64,000 nucleotides of DNA from assembly GCF_963662255.1 (NCBI RefSeq), contig NC_085050.1, positions 23,112,131 to 23,176,130 of the forward strand, given 5' to 3'. This DNA comes from Cinclus cinclus (Eukaryota > Chordata > Aves > Passeriformes > Cinclidae). Of this stretch, positions 1 to 13,269 are shown piece by piece; the first letter of the stretch is position 1; each line of letters opens with the position of its first letter. A program made the translations under genes and the position numbers. Below the pieces are notes generated by a model, which was not told where the DNA came from, made no database searches, and saw nothing but the letters and a program-made list of their open reading frames with translations.

Positions 1-2021
1 TGCAGGGGAAAAAAAAGGAGAGCGGATTTTTCCGAGCTGAATGAAACGTTCCATCTTTTAATAAAAGAAAACCCTGAAAATATCTGCAGACATAAAACAG
101 TGCAGTTATATACCAATAATCCTTATGGAAGAAAAAAAAAATGTTGCCTTCTGGCTTGCATGCGTGTTAGATACTCTTTGATGATTCTATAGCAAGAAAA
201 AAATACAGCAAAAGGCACTGATAATTACTGTGATACACACATTAGTCAGTCCAGACACTTGGTTTCGCAGAACTCTGATGACTAATAGAAAAAAAGGCTC
301 GAAAGTCAGCATCCATATTACAGCTATTGACCTTGCAGTAAATGTTATGATCTGTGGGACCCCAAAAGTTGGTGCTTTTACCCAGTCAGGACTTTGAATC
401 TACCTAAGTTTCAGATCATGACCTGCATCAAGGAAAAAACAGGATCTTAGAAGTTTGCCTCTCCATTAGCACCATGATATCTGCTCTATATGAGAAACAG
501 CAGACCCATTGACTTTTAATTCTAACATTTAAATTCATTTTAATGGGAATATGGTAAAAATGCTGAGCTGCCAGTCCTGAACACTGGCATAAACTATTTG
601 CCCAGGGGAAAAAAGTATCCAAAAACTAGCCTTAGTTTTGACATAGAATATTACCAAATTTTCATCAAGTTAGTTTTTCATTTGGAAAATGACATATAAA
701 GCTTCTGATACAGGAAATCTAAAACACAGCTGATAGCTCATGTTTTCCTGTCTTACGTGTCTTCCTGAGAGGTTCAAATATGTAGAAAACCTCTTCATGC
801 CCACTGGTCTGAAGTCCTCACTTTTTCTGCGATAAAGCTTGCAATACTTCTGTTCTCCAGTGCCATCATGCTAGAGAACATTTTTGTCTTTACCAGGACA
901 TTGCTGGTACATGATGAGTTTCTCTGCAGCTGGTAGTATCTTTTGGCCTGTTTTTGCCTCCTTCTTCTTCACAGGTCTACAAAATCTAATTTAAATTCTG
1001 ATTGAAATGGCTCCTCAACTGCTGTATGGCTGAGCATATTCATCCCACCAGAGGCACAGAAGAAAAGATATATAATGCTAACTACACAATTTTTTTCTGC
1101 TGGTGTTGTTATATTTATTATTCACTCAGCACTTTAATGTTTTCATATATTAATGAGATTTAAATAGAAAATGCCCACGTAAAACTGCAAGGGGAAGGTG
1201 CATTTTCTAAATTTGATGTTAAAATGTTTCATACACAGCAAGCTGAGGAATATTTAAATAGAATGACTTTAAATAGGACCAAGCTCTAAGTAAACTTTCA
1301 TTAAAAGCCCCCAGTGAAAGGTGTGATAGAAGTCATACACAAAATACTGAAAAAAATACAAGAGACAGACAATGCATATGGCTCCCAACTGTAAGCTCCC
1401 CTCTGAATGTGTGTCCCTCTCAGTTCTGCTGGTGGAAAAAAAGATGTGGACATTTTCTATAATGTATGCAATACCCCCTCAGCTTCACTTGAGCTGCCTT
1501 ACGCAACAGCTTGAGTTAAACCATCAGACTGCACTGATACGGTCACAGAGTATTTAGGTGCCATTACAACACTGATATCTGACACAGAGGTGATAAGAAA
1601 TCCTAGGATAAGAGGTGTGGTGAAAAGGCATTAGCTCTAACTTATTTGTCAGATGAACAAATGTTTTAGGCTTAGGTTTATTTTTGTGATGGACAAATGT
1701 CATATGTCTCTACCAACTATTGGTTATACAGAAAGGTGAGATAAATGGAGAAGCACAGGCAAGGAAAATGAGGCTACTCCCCATTTGTTCTGGGTGCTAG
1801 TTAAGAAATACTGAACTTTGTCCAACATGTAGAGCCAACAAAATGGAAGGGTGAGGACGTCCCTGGTGCAACAATTCTCAGCCTAGCTTAGTGTTTGAAA
1901 ATACAGCGAGGACCTGCAGTGTCCTGTGTGAATCCACAAACATCACATACATGATGTCACACGGGGGTTCACACGCAGGGATTCCCACTGCCACTGTGCC
2001 CCATCTCACCAGGCTTCCCTA
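1..2021. other. AT-rich intergenic DNA, left edge
   Basis: No coding exon, RNA gene or recognisable transposon is visible. Open frames here are short (about 60 codons), lack splice-site support and have no family resemblance. By conserved vertebrate gene order this is the interval between RBM47 and NSUN7, but nothing from RBM47 is recognised. Confidence 0.6.
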
Positions 2022-2330
2022 ATGGACAGGGTGGACAAAACCCACCCAGCAGCATTGCGGGGAGGCTCGAAGAGCCCGCGACACTGCCGGGCTCGGGCTG
2101 TTCGGAGAGGAATCCGACAGGATTCCGGGAATCCGGGCGGGAGTGCCGGGGCTAGGCCGGGAGGTGGCAATGCCGAGGCACGGCAGGCACTTCTTACAGG
2201 GGCACAAATCCCTGCGTGCACCAGAGCTCCTGACCGCAGCACAGCACCCGAGTGTTTGAGGGATGATTTACTGCATGAACTCTGGGATGCGCTGCGGCGC
2301 GGATGGTCGCTTTTCCCCCGGCAGTCTGAA
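2022..2330. promoter_or_regulatory. isolated CpG-rich patch of unknown function
   Basis: About 300 bases stand out from AT-rich surroundings by high GC and many CpG dinucleotides. Inside is a short inverted repeat, GGAATCC-GACA-GGATTCC at 2109-2126, followed by a further GGGAATCC. A CCAAT box occurs at the right edge (AACCAATCAAC, about 2334). Open frames on both strands through the patch are a by-product of its GC content. It could be a distal promoter or enhancer CpG island, or a GC-rich transposon fragment; the sequence alone does not decide. Confidence 0.4.
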
Positions 2331-5324
2331 TGAACCAATCAACAGGGAGCACTTGGCTCCACAACATCTCCTTAATGCCTGAGGAGTTCGCTGAACCAGC
2401 TAATGACGCTGTTTTATTTGATTGAAGATCATATTTTTTCATAGCAGTTATGTCAGTGCATCAGGAACGTAGGAAAAACCCCAGATTTTTATTAGGGTCT
2501 CAGAAAGGCTCTGATTAAATTAGGCTTAGCTAGAGAAAAGCTTAATGACTTTTATATTTAAACATAAGGTTCCAAACACAGAAAACTTGGATCTGTAATT
2601 TTCAGTGGGGGAGTGAATGAGCATTAGCACCAGAAATCACATTAATTCAATTACAGATGAAGTTTGAGCTCGGATTGTGTGGGTTGGCCCTAACTCTTTT
2701 AACCATGTGCTGTATCTCCAGTCATGGTTTCTTAACAGTGAGCAAGATCTTACCAAAGTGGCTGCTTTTCTGTTCTCTGAGATCAGGGATGTCATTCATC
2801 CCTTTGATCCAATATGTTCAAAGAGTAGGGGATATTCTCTTATTTGACTCCAGGGCTTGGATTCCAATGGGGAGAGATATAACACCAGAACAAGGAGAAT
2901 TTGAATATGTAGCATTAATTCAATCAGATAGCTAAGATGTCTGATGAAACGCTGCCAAATTGACAATGTCTTCTATTGAATTTATACGTTTTGTATTGTA
3001 AATTCAGTGTAATGTTACAGAATTTTATTCCAATGTTCAATTTAAAAAATGGTCTGGCAAAGTTCAGTTTGGGAATATTGCTTTTCCTCTGGAATTCTTC
3101 TCGTGCGGAGAAATAGATGGCAGTATGTTTCAATCTCCTCATTTGTAGGTATCAGGATACAACTGTGGCCTGAGTTCTGCATGATAAACTGGAGGAGTCT
3201 GAACAGTGCCAGCAAGTAGCAGAGCCATAGGAAATTCAGCACCAGAATCAGATCAGGTTTAAACTACTAACTGTTTTCTTGGCTGAAATTATAACATAAA
3301 ATCACTTCTAAGGAGAATAGCCCCCTACCCCACAGATATCCTTTCCATACATCCTGGGAGCTTCCACATCATCAGGGGGTTACTGTCAAGCCAAAGCAGC
3401 CAAGTGCCAGAACTCAAATCTGTAAAAAGAGTATGAGATTTTTGCTGTAATTTCTGAATGGATCAGTGGACTTCATGCTGTGAACGTACAACAGAAACCT
3501 GAGAAATTAAATCTTAGGAGTAACCCAAAGCCTGTTTAGAAGACAATGTCCAGATTTCTTACAGGAATATCACTGAAAATACAATTATGAATTGTTTCTC
3601 CTTCTCACTGGCACATCTGAAGTAAAAAATTGCACTAATTAAGCAGCATGAATCTGCTGGGTGAATATCCTCAGGCAAAAATAAAATACTCTTCATTTGT
3701 TCTAGAAACTTTTGTCAGTCTTTCTAACTGCTAGCCATCTGAACAGGTAAATTAAGAAAATACACAATTCCATGTAACAAAGACATTTTTAATTCCAATT
3801 GGGTGAGCCCTGGGCACCCAGGGCTTCCTATGACCAATAATACACTGCTGAATCCAAGAGGAGTTGATTTGGATGAACAAACCAGGGATTTAATAAATTT
3901 GAAAAGAAAGACTAAATAATTGAGGACTCTTTCTGTAACTGAAATATAAACCTCTTGGAGCTCTTGTTTCAGAAAGGAAAAAAGTTGCTTAGACTTGCAT
4001 CCCTGTATTTTCCTCCCAGTGATACTTCTACAGGTCAAGGGAAATTCAGAAGCCCTGTCAGGAAGAACAAAAACCTCCAAATTGCCAATAAATATACTGC
4101 TATCAAACAATCAGTGTTTCGTTCACCTATATAAAAAGAGCAACACTCAGGACCCAGCAGTGCTTCCATGACGATTAACAATATCACTGAAGGTTTTAAC
4201 AAGAGAAAGAGGAATAACAACCTTCCATGTCATTTTGTAAGTTAATGTCATCATATCCTTTGCTAACATAACTGAATGAGTGTTTCACAAAGAATTTAAT
4301 GTATGTGCAAAGATTTGAAAAAAAGAGATTATAATAAATGGGAATATATTCTCAATCTTTTATACTCTCATTTTTTTTTACTATTTTCCTGTTAGTTTCC
4401 TTGCAGTATTTTGAATAGAACTGTTTTTTTCTCCTATGAAAAGCAATATATCTAATTCAAACAATCTCTGTGGAAACTCATAATGTTTGAGAGCAATTAC
4501 TAATTCGTGAAATGCTAATGTACACAGTGGTCTTTGGCTTGAACCAGACTAGAATGCAGATGCAGAATCAGTGAAATTTTAAATGGAAGCTGATGACTGT
4601 TTTGATCTAGGACAGGCAAGTACACTGCTATTTCTGTTGAGGAAAGTTTTGCTTGGAAAGCTAATATGATCACAGCAGTGCACAACAGCTTTTATTATCT
4701 GTAGCTATTAATATTAACAAATTTAACCACTCAGAAAGTGCAACCTTATGGCCAACATCCACTGAGTAATGCAAAAAAGTAAACAAGCCATAAAATCACA
4801 TGCAAGAAAGACTCAGGCCAGTCCTCAATGAGAATGGTAAGAGCTGCATAAATCATTTTATGCTAAAACCATGGGGAAGAAAAATGTCTCCTCATCTCCA
4901 TGTTGGACATTCCAATATTGAATTGATGTCTTTGCCCTGCATGGATAGAACAGAAACCTATCAACAGCCTGGAAAACTGTTTTTCTTTGCTTGTAGCTTC
5001 TATGCCTCTGTCTACTTTGACACTGTTGTTGCTTGCATGAGTCACATGCACAGTTCCTCACCAGAGAGGATCTTATTAGATGCATGAAATCAATTGGAAG
5101 GCTATGTTTTCTAAAGCCTGCCCCATTTCTTAGAGTACTTAAACACTGCAGGATATAGGCTAGGGAAGTGCCAGACTATATAACAGGTCACATCTGTTCT
5201 TCACTCCCTGAAAGAAATCAGGCTTAAACAGAGGACAAAGAGAGGAAAGAATGGGCACTGTGAGGACAGGCTCCAAGCCCTAGCAGTGTTCGATTACACA
5301 ACATAAAGACAGCTTTAATAGTCA

Positions 5325-5455
5325 TTGGGGTATGCGGGTTACCCATTTTACAGACAAAAGGTCTAAAAAAGCTACTAATCTAACATGTATCAAAAGCCAA
5401 AGAGTGAAAACCTGCTTCTAGTTTCAGGTTATGTCTTGAGCAACACTGAACTTCA
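5325..5455 (+). mobile_element. possible degraded MIR SINE fragment
   Basis: The segment contains CCCATTTTACAGACAAAAGG followed at the expected spacing by an AAGCCAAAGAGTGAAAACC-like stretch. This resembles the MIR core and 3' half, where CCCATTTTACAGATGAGGAAAC is typical. Similarity is partial, so the call is tentative. Confidence 0.3.
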
Positions 5456-6388
5456 ACATAAAACCAGAAGAGGAATGTGATTCAAAACCACTGTTTCTCT
5501 TCTTTATCCTCCTGGCTTTGATGAATACTCTTATGTCACCTCTGCTGGTTCAGTGAATTAAATTCTTTTAAAATTTGTTTTGGGGGACTGTCTCATTTCT
5601 GTTTGTTCAAGAACATAAAAATGCAACTGTGACTTGCCAGGACTAAGAATATGCCTTTTCATTATTAATTCTGCTAGATATTGGTGAGAACACAGTGGTC
5701 ATACTAAAAAACTTGTCAATCCACATTTTTAACAGCCTATTCTGTCATTTTCTGCTGGAAAATTGTGACAAAGTAATCAAAAGGGAAAAATGGATAATTT
5801 CATTCAAACAAACTTACCAAGTGAGTTGCAAATGGTAAAAAGCAATAAATAGAAGCACAGTGTATGTCTTATGGCTGTGGCTGCATAATGGATGAAGCAA
5901 TCTCATTCCCAGGCAATGATCTGATGATGCATATGCACTGCCACAATAGCTGCATTGAAATTGCACTGCTTAAAAAACACTTTTCACAAATCTGCTTCAC
6001 ATAAAATACATTTGAGAAGGAATTGATTGATCTTGTGAATAGGGCTGAGTTAATTTTGAGACTTAAAATGGTTGGCAGCATTCCAAGGAGTCAGACTCAG
6101 ATTTCTCTGCAATATTCTTATCTGCAGAGCAGTGTTGAGGATTTCTGAAAAAGAAATCAGCTTCATCAGCAGAGGAAATTGCATACATGAACTGTGATGA
6201 ATGTTCTTAATCAGAAAGGTGTCTGTAACACACGGGTGTATCTTAAGCTGCAAAGTCAGCATGTTGACATTCAGTTGGGACTTAGCTCTTGGTTACTGTT
6301 ACTTAGTTTCCAGCAGGGAGAGAAAGTACAAAAACTCTCGCAAAGATGGTAGTTTTCTGCTTGATCCTGTAAAGTCTACTGGACTGCA

Positions 6389-6433
6389 ATAATAACAAGA
6401 ATAACAACAACAACAACAACAATAATAACAACA
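6389..6433. repeat. (AAC/AAT)n simple repeat
   Basis: An interrupted trinucleotide microsatellite of AAT, AAG and AAC units with five consecutive AAC units in the middle. Confidence 0.85.
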
Positions 6434-8457
6434 TGTGCCTGGAGTATTGATCTCTGCCTTTTTAAGCTTTTCAGTTTTTATTTATAACACTGCGTAATGC
6501 ATGTTACAAACTCTTAATAAACACATGAAAATAGTCTGGGCAGAAAAATGTGCTATTAGATGTTAGTGAGTCACAGAGAAGACTACTGGAATGCAAGGCT
6601 CTTCTGCTAAATCACCCCTGTTCTTACTAGGTACTCAGTATAAACAGCCAGAGCTGTAAGGGCTGCTTGATCTGGAAGACAGATTCTCCCAGTTTTGTAA
6701 GGAAGGGGCTGGAGACCCATTTGCAGATGAAAAGAATTTGAGAACTGGAATTCCCCTTCAGAAAAAGGAGAAAAAATAAACCAAGGTCAAGAAGATTCTT
6801 GGGCATATCACTGATTATGCTAACAACAAAATTAAACACAGTGAAGTGGGTGCTTGTGGGCATTATCAGCATGTGTCTTCCCTTGGTTTAGACCACAGAT
6901 ACCTTAATGTCTTGTTTAGAGTTTATCTTGGCCTTGACAGTGATTTACAGAGCAGAGACAAGATCAGGGGAAAGACATCAGGGCAGCAGTGAATCTGGAT
7001 TTTAGTGAGAACTAGCAAGCACAGATTTGTAGTTTCTGTAACTGAAATTGCCATCATAGTAAGAGAGGTATCAAAAACAGTGTGAAACCTCAGAGTGGGG
7101 AAGGGAATATGTACAACCCTACAACACCAGTCCTTCCACAGAATTGGATACTCACTATTTCCTTGTGAATGGAATGAAATTAATTTGGAACAATGAACTA
7201 AGAATCTCAAAACCTACAGGTGGATATTACCTGGGCAGAGGCAAAGCCTGATCATGTATCACTAAACTCAGTAGGGATGTTTGAATTCAGCTCAGCAGAT
7301 GCAAATTATGAGAGGAAAGACTGAATGGGCCCCAGGAGCCTAAATCTGTCTTGGTGTCTAGTGTTACCTGTGCAGGGGTGCTGGAAAAGAACAGAGGGTC
7401 TCATTTCTTCACAAGTTGTCCTTGACATTCAGATTGTCTCTGAAATTAAGTTATAGAAGAAATGAAGAAAACAGACAACAGAAGTGTTGAGCAGCACTTG
7501 AGATATGTACCACAAAATATGTACTAATGAGGCAGGTTGTAATTTAATTTTGCAACTGTAGGGATGTGAACAAAAGTTTTGAGGCTTGGTTCATTATGCA
7601 TGTACAGTTTTAGGGCTCTCCATTCTGTATAGGTGTGTTTACCTATATACAAGATGAAAATTAAAGGAGCTGTTTATGTCACTAAAACCAGAACATCTTG
7701 TCCCTGAAAGGTGAGAGAACATCTCCTCTTATATCTTGCCAAACCAAAGAGCTGTTGCTTTTTGGTGTCAGATTATCTGACTGTGCTTTACTTCTCTGTG
7801 CTGTATCTCCTTTATCTTCCTGGCAGGCATATTTGCAATTTTATTAGTATTTGCAAAGGTGAACATTGTCTTGCACAAATGGTTTCTATGGAATGTATGC
7901 AGTAGCTTTACTTTTCTTGGTAAAGTATAAACATTAGCAACTGAGGTGACTTATATGTTAAATCCTTATATTTGAGCTGTAATTAGATTATACAGGGAAA
8001 TATTTGTACTGGTAATTGCTCTCCCATTCTTAACTTCTAGGAATAATATTTAAAAAATATATCTGTATATAGATGTAAACTATAAACATATATTTCAATA
8101 TAGATATGTAATATATATATATATAAAGATTATCTGAAGGGGAGGTTTTGTATAAATATGTCAAAGTCTAGCTTTGCTGAACAATATTATTTTGATAATT
8201 GTCCATGTATGCCAACAAGAATTTATGCCTGTCAATGAAAAGTATTTGTGAACAGAAGATCACACTTGAATCTAAATGTTAGCAGTAATGATTACTATAT
8301 TAGCTAGAGGTCATAACCATGAGAAATAAGGAGCCCATTTTTGAATGTTCTTGGTAAATAAACAATAGAAATACTTTTACATAACCTATACTGTTATGAA
8401 ATATCTGAAGAGGAACATTTTATTAATACCCTAGCTGCTTTGTTTTTACAAAATGTC

Positions 8458-8505
8458 AATAAGAATAAGAATAAGAATAAGAATAAGAATAAGAATAAGA
8501 ATAAT
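8458..8505. repeat. (AATAAG)n hexanucleotide microsatellite
   Basis: About eight near-perfect copies of AATAAG. On the minus strand it reads as a Leu-Phe repeat inside a 90-codon open frame, which is an artefact of the repeat and not a gene. Confidence 0.9.
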
Positions 8506-11500
8506 AGAAGATTTGGAAAGCTAAGATCATTAGCGACAAAAATGTTAATTACTGCTGCAGTGATTTTTGTATCCCTTGCTTCTGTGTGAAGCACCACTAT
8601 TTTGCTCTGCTCCTTGTCTGACAGCCTCTGGCTAGAAATTTTGGCTCTGTTTCCTGTGTCTCTCATCCCTGAAGCAGCTCATATTCCTCCAGTCCTTTCT
8701 CAAGCTCCTACACATCTTATTAATAGCAACTATTCTGGTGCCTAATCTTCAGATTTCTTCCAGAGCTTTCCTTGACATCAGCTTTCCCTCGTCCTCCACA
8801 TTTCCAATTACTAAAATAATGCTTTAGTTATCCTACTGTTTTCTACCAGGGCATTTGCTAGTTTCAAGCCAATTCCTGTTAGTTGTTCTGTGTTATTCTG
8901 AGTTACAGTCCTCCTAGCTGTAAAATAATTGGTCAGAAGAGTGAATGAGGTAAATTTATAACATTCCATATAAAACCAGATTTTTTCCCCTGTACCGCAA
9001 AGCCTAATACAAGATTTCCTGCAGGTGTAATGAGATAAAAATGTAATAAAATCTCAGTTGTTAAGCACAAAACATAGCTGGGCAAGCTTTCCAGTGAAGA
9101 ATTGATCATTCAATAGCCATTAGCAACTTTTGCACTCCTTTGGCCATTACCTTTAAAAATAAAATTAAATAATCTAGAAAAACTGAATGTAAAAATGGGT
9201 TTTGAATAAGTACCTTACATTTTTTACTGGATTTGCAAATCTACTAGAAAAGCAAAGGAGGAAGATTTATTTATCACCTGTACTTCCTTTTTCTGTCCTA
9301 TGCTCTCAGATCACATTACAGTCTAGGCAGCTGTTTGCATATGCTTGAATAGTTGAAGATTTAAGGCTGAAGTTATTATACTAAAGTCAGATTGGTTTCT
9401 AAATCTAATCTAATCTAATTTTTAAAATCTTCCAGTTCTGAGGCAGGAAAGCTAAACATAACCAGGATAGTGATGAGTATTTCAGAAATTTATGCTAATG
9501 TAACACTTCAATATGAAGGAAAGACATAAAAGAAAAAAGGAATTTAAGATAACATCTCATATTCTTTTTTCTCACTATAGCTCCCTACAGGTTTAAAGTT
9601 CTATTAAATGGTTTGAGAAGTGAACTAAAGACACCCTTGAGTAAAGCAAAGTATTACAGTTTATCAGTTTTGAACAATTAAATGTCTTAATATTTCTGCA
9701 ACAAAAATATTTTCAGTTTCACTGAAACCACAGTTACTTACAGAGTGATTAAAAGAGACAAAACTGGTGAATTCTTTGTTCACTTACTAACTCCCAGTTA
9801 CTACATAATAGGTCTGGTTACACATTAATTTGACAACCTGTGTTGGGTCAAATAAAAACTGCAAGCTTCCTCACATATTTAATCCAGTCTGAAAGAGCAA
9901 TCAGAAGAGAGCAACACCACAAGGGGTCAGGTTCCGTGGCCACCAATAGCAGCCATAAGTACAACGTGCTTGCACACCAATAAGCACAGATGTGCCTGTT
10001 ACACATGGCATCCTGGTACAGAATGTTAATGACATCTCACTTGCTTTAAGTAAATTATTTACTAGCCTTTAATTATGAAGAACTTCACAAGCCATTAAAC
10101 CCAAGCTCCTGTGGATTCAATGAGTAATTAAAACTTCTACAATGTAAAAGACTTAGATGAATTGAAATTCCTATGATCTCCCAGGTTTTGCCAGACCATA
10201 TCAGCACCTGCTACTTCACCAGATGAATCAAATATTTGGTGTTTCTTGATTTTTTGGAGAAATTGTGAGTTTCAGAAATCAGCATGGACAATAATCAGCA
10301 GGTAGATATTTGTGGGCATTATGAGTTTGGCAGACTATGATCCTTCTGCCTCTGCGTAATTTATTATGCTGGGACTGTAATTTCAAAATCGGTAGGGTAC
10401 AAAAAATGTCCTTGTATGCATGAATAAATGGCAAAAAGATTGTAAGGGAAGGTGTGAAGGGAAGTCATCAGTGGAGTTCTTTAGTAATTTATATACTGGT
10501 TTTTTTATGTTCAGCAGCAACCTGGAAAGGGAGAGGAGCAATGAATAGTTTACCCAAACATAAAAACTCAGAGTAGTGAGGATGAGGAATAGAATTAGAA
10601 ACACATTAGAAATTAGGTCAGAAAGACCTTATGATACAGAGTAAGCGGTCAGATAAAAATCAGATAAATTATGTACATAGGAAAAAAAGATCCCTGGCTT
10701 CAAACATAGGCAGGTGGACTCTGAGATGAAAGTTGTGACTTAGGAGCAAGATCTCACTCCCACAGAAGTATCAACTCAATGCATTGTGTCATCTTCAAGC
10801 CACCAAGTTTAAGTTTTACCATATCCAGTCCATGAGTAGTACTAGATATAGTTTAAACCACTATCTTACGTAAAACAGCCTAATGGTTTTCTATTGCTAT
10901 TGCTTCAATGAAACAATTTACCAAATTTGTCATTATTAAGCCTAACAAACATGCTCAAGTACTACAAGCTGTGCTGGAAGGAAGTGAGATTTAATCTTTT
11001 ATTCTCATTCTAATATTCTACTCTAACTTTGTCAGCAATTCATTCATGCACTACCTAGGGTGCTGAGCCTGCAAGCCAGTGAGCCACTTCAGCTTCAATC
11101 AAATTAACCCTAATGAGATTGCTCAGCTCCAGAGCATGCTAAACTCTGGGAAGAAATGCCCAGATGGAACAGAACACTGTTTCCTTTTTTTCTCTGTCCA
11201 TGAGTAAGATAAAAGCATGTAGACTAAAAAGTCTAACTTAAAATATGAAGTACTTTTACAGGTGCTTTGTATGAGGGGACAGTAGCACAAAATGCCACAG
11301 ACAAAATGGAAATGGGATAGTGGTGTTAATATATATATTTATTTATTTCAAAAGACAAATAGCTCGAGGAACTGAAAATTCTCAGCAGAACTTTCAACAA
11401 AATAAACTACTTCAAAGTGGAAGTGAAATACTACTACACATAAATGAAATCGACTTCTGGCAATTTCCAGTCGTGTCTTTTAAAAAGAGCTGCCATATCT

Positions 11501-12890
11501 ATTGAACAAAAGCGAAAAACCAGCACAAAAATTCCTTTCCATCTGCAGCTAGCACAGTGCCCTGTTGATCCACACAACCTATTAAACATGTTATTTTACT
11601 CCTTTATCAGGAAGGATTCAAGATATATTTGAACTGCTACGTGCAAAGTTTACCCAGCCTATTTGGCTCTCTTTGTAAGCAATTGCTGCTGTCAAAGTTG
11701 CACCAGCCACATTGGAGCATGCAGCAGATCCAGACCAGAGGTGTATCTTTGTACCATCAACACATTAAGCACTCTTTCTAACTCCCCAAATTTTCTAGTC
11801 CTGAGGCATGTGATTGCATAGTCACATCTGATAAGATTGATACCAGAAAGGGATCTTGCTAACACCCGAGTTTTTAGCAGGAATAACAAGCATTGGCTTG
11901 TGTGCTTCAATGCAGCTTGTTCCCAAAAACTTTGTAATCTCAGAATCTGCAAAAGCATGGCTATGTTTTTGTGGCTATTTGTATGAGGTTTGTATGGCTA
12001 TTCGTACTGAGGTTTACTAAACGTGCAGCCAACCTATACCAAAGCCTTGGTTATCTAGCTTTTGTGCAGAACTGCACTTCTGTCTTCCCTGTGTAAGGAC
12101 ACTCATACCTGTGACAGATGCTTTTGTGAGGTGCCAGGTAGGATCTTGGAGAAATGACACTCCAAAAGTCACCAAATATTTTAACAGAATCACAGCAGTT
12201 TTCCCTTATTCAGGAGAATTAAAAGTTTTTCATGAAAGCATTGATGTAACACGAACAAACTTTACAGGGAAAGAGCAGATTTCGGGTTTTTTTGCAAAAG
12301 TTATGGCTGATTTATTGATTATTGGAATATTTTCAATATTTTTCCCCTTCCCCCCCTTTAAAAAAATAAAATATGTCAAAACAACTTTAAAGCATGTTCC
12401 AATTACATTTTCAAACTCCGAATAAAAGCAGAGGCAGAGACAGCTAAACCATTACATGATCACTGTGCCAATTTCATGTGCAAGTAAAAACCCAGCACCT
12501 TATCTGGGGCTATTCCTGTACTTGGGGGATTTCCAGTTCTGTCACTGGTGGTGTTTCAATGCTGTTAGGAATTCGAGTGTCTGTAACACTTGGCTGTAAA
12601 CGAGTTCATGGAGTGTGAGACAATTAATGCTGCCTGGACTTCTTTTTTTTAACAAGTTTTTTTTTTGTTTTCTTTTAAAAAAAGAAAAAAGCAAACAAAA
12701 CTAACTGTGATAATTGATAAAAGATTCGTGTCAATCATAAAAGTAGTGGGGTTTGTATAAACCAGAATACTCAGGTCTGAAATGAGGCATGGACATTAGA
12801 CAGGGAAAAATATATATGATTAAATCATTTTGTTTAAATTCCCCTATTATGAATATTGTGTTTTTTCGTAAATTGTATCTGATACCAGTT

Positions 12891-13255
12891 TGTAAAATGG
12901 GGGTTTCCCACAGCCTGAAAGATACTGCAAAATCAGATTTCCTGCCTTTGTATAATCAATCGCAGCCTGAAAGATTTTGCAATACCAAATTTCCTGCCTT
13001 GGTGTAATCAATAGCAACCTATCTGTTAAGACAAGACCCCCAGGTCTACTGTTCCTTATCTACCAAGACCAGACGACAAACTGTCCGGAGACTACAAGGA
13101 AAACCATACTATAAAAAAAAGCTGCAAACTAAGGTTCGACGGAGCGTGGAGTGGGCGGTGACCCCTCACGTTCCCCAGCGCTGCTTGCTCCGTCTATATA
13201 AATAAAGCAACTTAAATTTTGCTAAATATCGAGACTTTGTTTCTCATTTATAACA
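12891..13255 (+). mobile_element. solo LTR of an endogenous retrovirus
   Basis: The segment has LTR architecture in + orientation: a start TGTAAAATGGGGG, a U3 with a 52-bp direct duplication, a TATA box TATAAAA at 13,110-13,116, a GC-rich R-like part (GGTTCGACGGAGCG onward), a polyadenylation signal AATAAA at 13,201-13,206, and a U5 ending in ATTTATAACA. No gag, pol or env sequence follows, so it is a solo LTR. The right end is clearer than the left, and no target-site duplication could be identified, so the 5' boundary is approximate. It ends only tens of bases before the NSUN7 CpG island and has the same orientation as the gene. Confidence 0.65.
12911..13014 (+). repeat. 52-bp tandem duplication in LTR U3
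   Basis: Two diverged copies begin CAGCCTGAAAGAT at 12,911 and 12,963, each containing a TTTCCTGCCTT core and ending TAATCAAT. Period is 52 bp. Direct repeats of this size upstream of a TATA box are typical of retroviral U3 enhancers; that role is inferred from position. Confidence 0.8.
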
Positions 13256-13269
13256 CGAACCAAAGTTAG

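Larger units (their letters stand above)
2331..12890. other. AT-rich intergenic DNA upstream of NSUN7
   Basis: About 10.5 kb with no supported gene. Content is simple repeats (annotated separately), a weak MIR-like segment and homopolymer tracts around 12,640-12,690. Short open frames of 60-128 codons are scattered on both strands without recognisable protein features. Confidence 0.6.

Noticed and set aside
8394..8666. 90-codon minus-strand frame with a Leu-Phe repeat resembling a membrane segment
   Set aside because: The hydrophobic run is the translated (AATAAG)n microsatellite.
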